A DNA stretch of 50,637 nucleotides from Actinobacteria bacterium OK074 (lineage in GTDB: Bacteria; Actinomycetota; Actinomycetes; Streptomycetales; Streptomycetaceae): contig LJCV01000284.1 in the NCBI GenBank assembly GCA_001298575.1, positions 1-50,637 on the forward strand, read 5' to 3'. The translations under genes and the position numbers were made by a program. This document shows positions 48,990 to 50,637 of this stretch, in pieces (the first letter of the stretch is position 1; each line of letters begins with the position of its first letter). Below the pieces are notes generated by a model. The model saw only the letters and a program-made list of their open reading frames with translations, had not been told where the DNA came from and made no database searches.

Positions 48990-50375
48990 TCAGATGGCGT
49001 AGGGCCAGACGGTGAGCATGTAGGCGCCGAACCAGCAGCCGAAGAGGGAGGCGGCGGCCAGGGCGACGGCGGCGGCACGCGTGCGTGCGCGGGCGAGCGC
49101 GCGGGCCAGGGGCAGCAGGAAGACCAGCGCGGGGATCAGCAGCCGCAGCTTGGAGTGGTAGTAGTTGCTCTGCCCGAACGTCAGTACGGTGACGACGGTG
49201 CCGTAGACCAGCAGGGGCGGCCAGACGCCGTCCCACCAGGCGAAGGCCGTGCAGGCGAGGACCGCCAGGAGCAGCAGGGCGGTGCTGACCGGGATCCAGC
49301 CGTCGCCGTGCGCGAGGGTCTGGCCGAGGAAGTCGAAGAACGAGCCGCCGTTGTCCCAGTGCGTGCCCCAGCCCGCCTCCTGGATGGCGAACCAGGCGTC
49401 CATCCGGCCGGTGTGCACGCCCACCCACAGCAGATAGGCGGGCGTCCCGCAGCAGGCCAGCGCGAGCGCGGCCGTCGGGTGAGGGGCGAGGCGGCGTTCG
49501 CGCACCGCGTCCAGCAGGACGGCGACGCCCAGCGCGGCGATCACGGCCACCGCGGCGGGCCGCGTCAGCCCCGCGAGCAGCGCCAGCGCCCCCGCGGTCA
49601 GCCACGAGCGGCGGTGCAGCGCGAGCAGGGTCCCGGCGGCGAAGGCCAGGAACAGGGACTCGCTGTACGCCATCAGGAAGACCAGCGCCATCGGCTGCGC
49701 GGCGGCCACCAGCACGGTCATGGCGACCGCGGTACGGCGGCCGTACAGCCGTACGACCAGGGCGTGCACGCACACCAGGGCGGCCAGCAGGGCGAGGTGC
49801 GAGGTCAGGAGGGCGGCGCCGTCGTACCCGAGGCCGGTCACGGTGTGCACCACGCGGACCAGGAACGGGTACGCCGGGAAGAAGGCGAGCGTGTTGTCGG
49901 CGGGCGGGCCGCCCGGGGTGAAGGAGTAGCTGCCCGAGTACCCGTGGCGGGCGATGTCGAGGTACCACTGGCTGTCCCAGGCCAGCAGCCGCCCGCTGAG
50001 CGAGGCGCCGCCGGCCGGGTTCATCGCGGCCAGGATCACCAGGTGCAGGACGGTGGAGCCGCCGAACACCGCGAACGGCACGCCCGCCACGCGCGCGATC
50101 CGCTGCCACCGCTCCCGGGGCACCCGGAACAGTGCACCGGGAGCGGTGGTCGATTCGGGGGCGGCGCCACGCGCGCGCGTGGGGCGGGTTTCCTGCTCGG
50201 CGTTCGGGTCGTCGGTGGCCTCGGCGGTCCGCGCGGCGGTCGCTCCGGTGGCCTGCGCGCTCTGTTGCTCTGCCGGGGTCTGCGCGCCCTGCTCCGCCGG
50301 TGACTCGGGCCCGGCGCCGGAGGGCGAGGGCCGGTCCTCCGTGGGGGAGTCCGCGGTGGGGGATGTCGACGTCAT
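48990..50375 (-). CDS. PIG-V-like polytopic mannosyltransferase
   Basis: The 461-aa membrane protein has a disordered N-terminal tail of about 85 residues rich in Ser, Pro, Glu and Ala. About nine to ten membrane segments follow. The first extracytoplasmic loop has LLAWDSQWYLDIARHGYSG, matching the W-D...Y...IA..GY motif of GT-C PIG-V family mannosyltransferases, where the Asp is catalytic. It probably uses polyprenyl-phosphomannose to glycosylate lipids or proteins outside the membrane. ATG 50375 is chosen (GAGGAAA upstream at about 13 bp); a longer frame lacks conservation. The small membrane protein gene follows. Confidence 0.72.
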   Translation of the reverse strand: MTSTSPTADSPTEDRPSPSGAGPESPAEQGAQTPAEQQSAQATGATAARTAEATDDPNAEQETRPTRARGAAPESTTAPGALFRVPRERWQRIARVAGVPFAVFGGSTVLHLVILAAMNPAGGASLSGRLLAWDSQWYLDIARHGYSGSYSFTPGGPPADNTLAFFPAYPFLVRVVHTVTGLGYDGAALLTSHLALLAALVCVHALVVRLYGRRTAVAMTVLVAAAQPMALVFLMAYSESLFLAFAAGTLLALHRRSWLTAGALALLAGLTRPAAVAVIAALGVAVLLDAVRERRLAPHPTAALALACCGTPAYLLWVGVHTGRMDAWFAIQEAGWGTHWDNGGSFFDFLGQTLAHGDGWIPVSTALLLLAVLACTAFAWWDGVWPPLLVYGTVVTVLTFGQSNYYHSKLRLLIPALVFLLPLARALARARTRAAAVALAAASLFGCWFGAYMLTVWPYAI

Positions 50376-50637
50376 ACCGGCGGGCGGTTTCCTCTCGGAT
50401 GCGGCGCGTGGCCCGGCGGCTGCGGCAGCCGTGGCGCGGGGCTGGGCATCGGCAGGGTGGCCGGGCGCGACCCCGAGGGGCCGCCGCACAGCGCCGTGCC
50501 CGGCTCGGCGGGCGACGGGGGTCTAGGGTCGTGGCCGGCGCGGCGCCGGCTACCGGCACGTCGGGCTCGGCGCGGCCCCGGCGCTGACCGCGTGGACCGC
50601 CGCCCTGCTGGACGGCACCTCGCTGCCCGTCACCGTC
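50376..50637. other. Right-edge region without a supported gene
   Basis: The stretch contains the promoter side of the PIG-V-like gene. Plus-strand sequence from about 50533 reads GYRHVGLGAAPALTAWTAAL to the edge, which looks protein-like. A TAG at 50524-50526 precedes it, however, and no start codon lies between, so I do not call a gene. Confidence 0.4.

Noticed and set aside
50527..50637. Partial plus-strand gene at the right edge
   Set aside because: The protein-like frame has an upstream TAG and no start codon in between; the sequence beyond the edge would be needed.
1..50637. tRNA, rRNA or phage attachment sites
   Set aside because: No cloverleaf with TTC-A loop, rRNA segment, integrase gene or paired att repeat was recognised by eye.

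Overview
The window looks like a chromosomal segment of a Streptomyces or close relative. The coding DNA is very GC-rich with strong third-position GC bias, GTG starts and GTGA/ATGA overlaps are common, and the gene families (many LacI regulators, secreted phospholipases, HelR) are typical of that group. All assignments come from reading the sequence; no database search was run.

Left part (1-2675): a LigM-type tetrahydrofolate-dependent O-demethylase gene diverges from a LacI-family regulator, with two near-palindromic operators between them. A fragment resembling the end of cobL sits at the left edge.

Phosphonate cluster (2931-16962): this is the main specialised-metabolism locus. A seven-gene, tightly coupled minus-strand operon encodes a cytidylyltransferase-like enzyme, an asparagine synthetase, a PssA-like CDP-alcohol transferase, a two-subunit phosphonopyruvate decarboxylase, PEP mutase (with the EDK...NS signature) and an aldehyde dehydrogenase. 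Plus-strand genes add two ATP-grasp ligases, an MFS exporter, an amidase and a methyltransferase. A minus-strand AurF-type diiron N-oxygenase keeps all seven metal ligands. The inferred route is PEP -> phosphonopyruvate -> phosphonoacetaldehyde -> phosphonoacetate -> CMP-activated phosphonate -> transfer to an alcohol such as serine, followed by ligation, amidation, N-oxidation and methylation.

Middle (17217-30254): two paralogous Tat-exported phospholipase C/phosphoesterase genes share a long conserved leader. Between them lie a second EPSP synthase gene, a PIN/RHH toxin-antitoxin pair with a 16-bp palindromic operator, a sugar isomerase-like gene and an SDR-MarR pair. They are followed by a polytopic membrane protein gene and a three-gene catabolic operon (Gfo/Idh/MocA dehydrogenase, DUF993 protein, TIM-barrel isomerase). 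An IS607-family element with intact-looking TnpA and TnpB (30.5-32.6 kb) sits between this operon and its likely LacI regulator.

Rifamycin resistance (34131-37800): a perfect 19-bp rifamycin-associated element precedes a glycosyltransferase (Rgt-like) and helR, in one apparent operon.

Right part: a small secreted protein, a decayed XRE regulator, a flavin monooxygenase, then a compact four-gene cassette (40703-42468) that looks like an undescribed RiPP locus: a 52-aa precursor, a 90-aa unknown, an M29-aminopeptidase-like protein and a PqqD/RRE-like protein. It converges on a ribose operon (rbsR-A-CB fusion-K-D) with duplicated LacI operators. The window ends with a 57-aa membrane peptide and a PIG-V-like mannosyltransferase.
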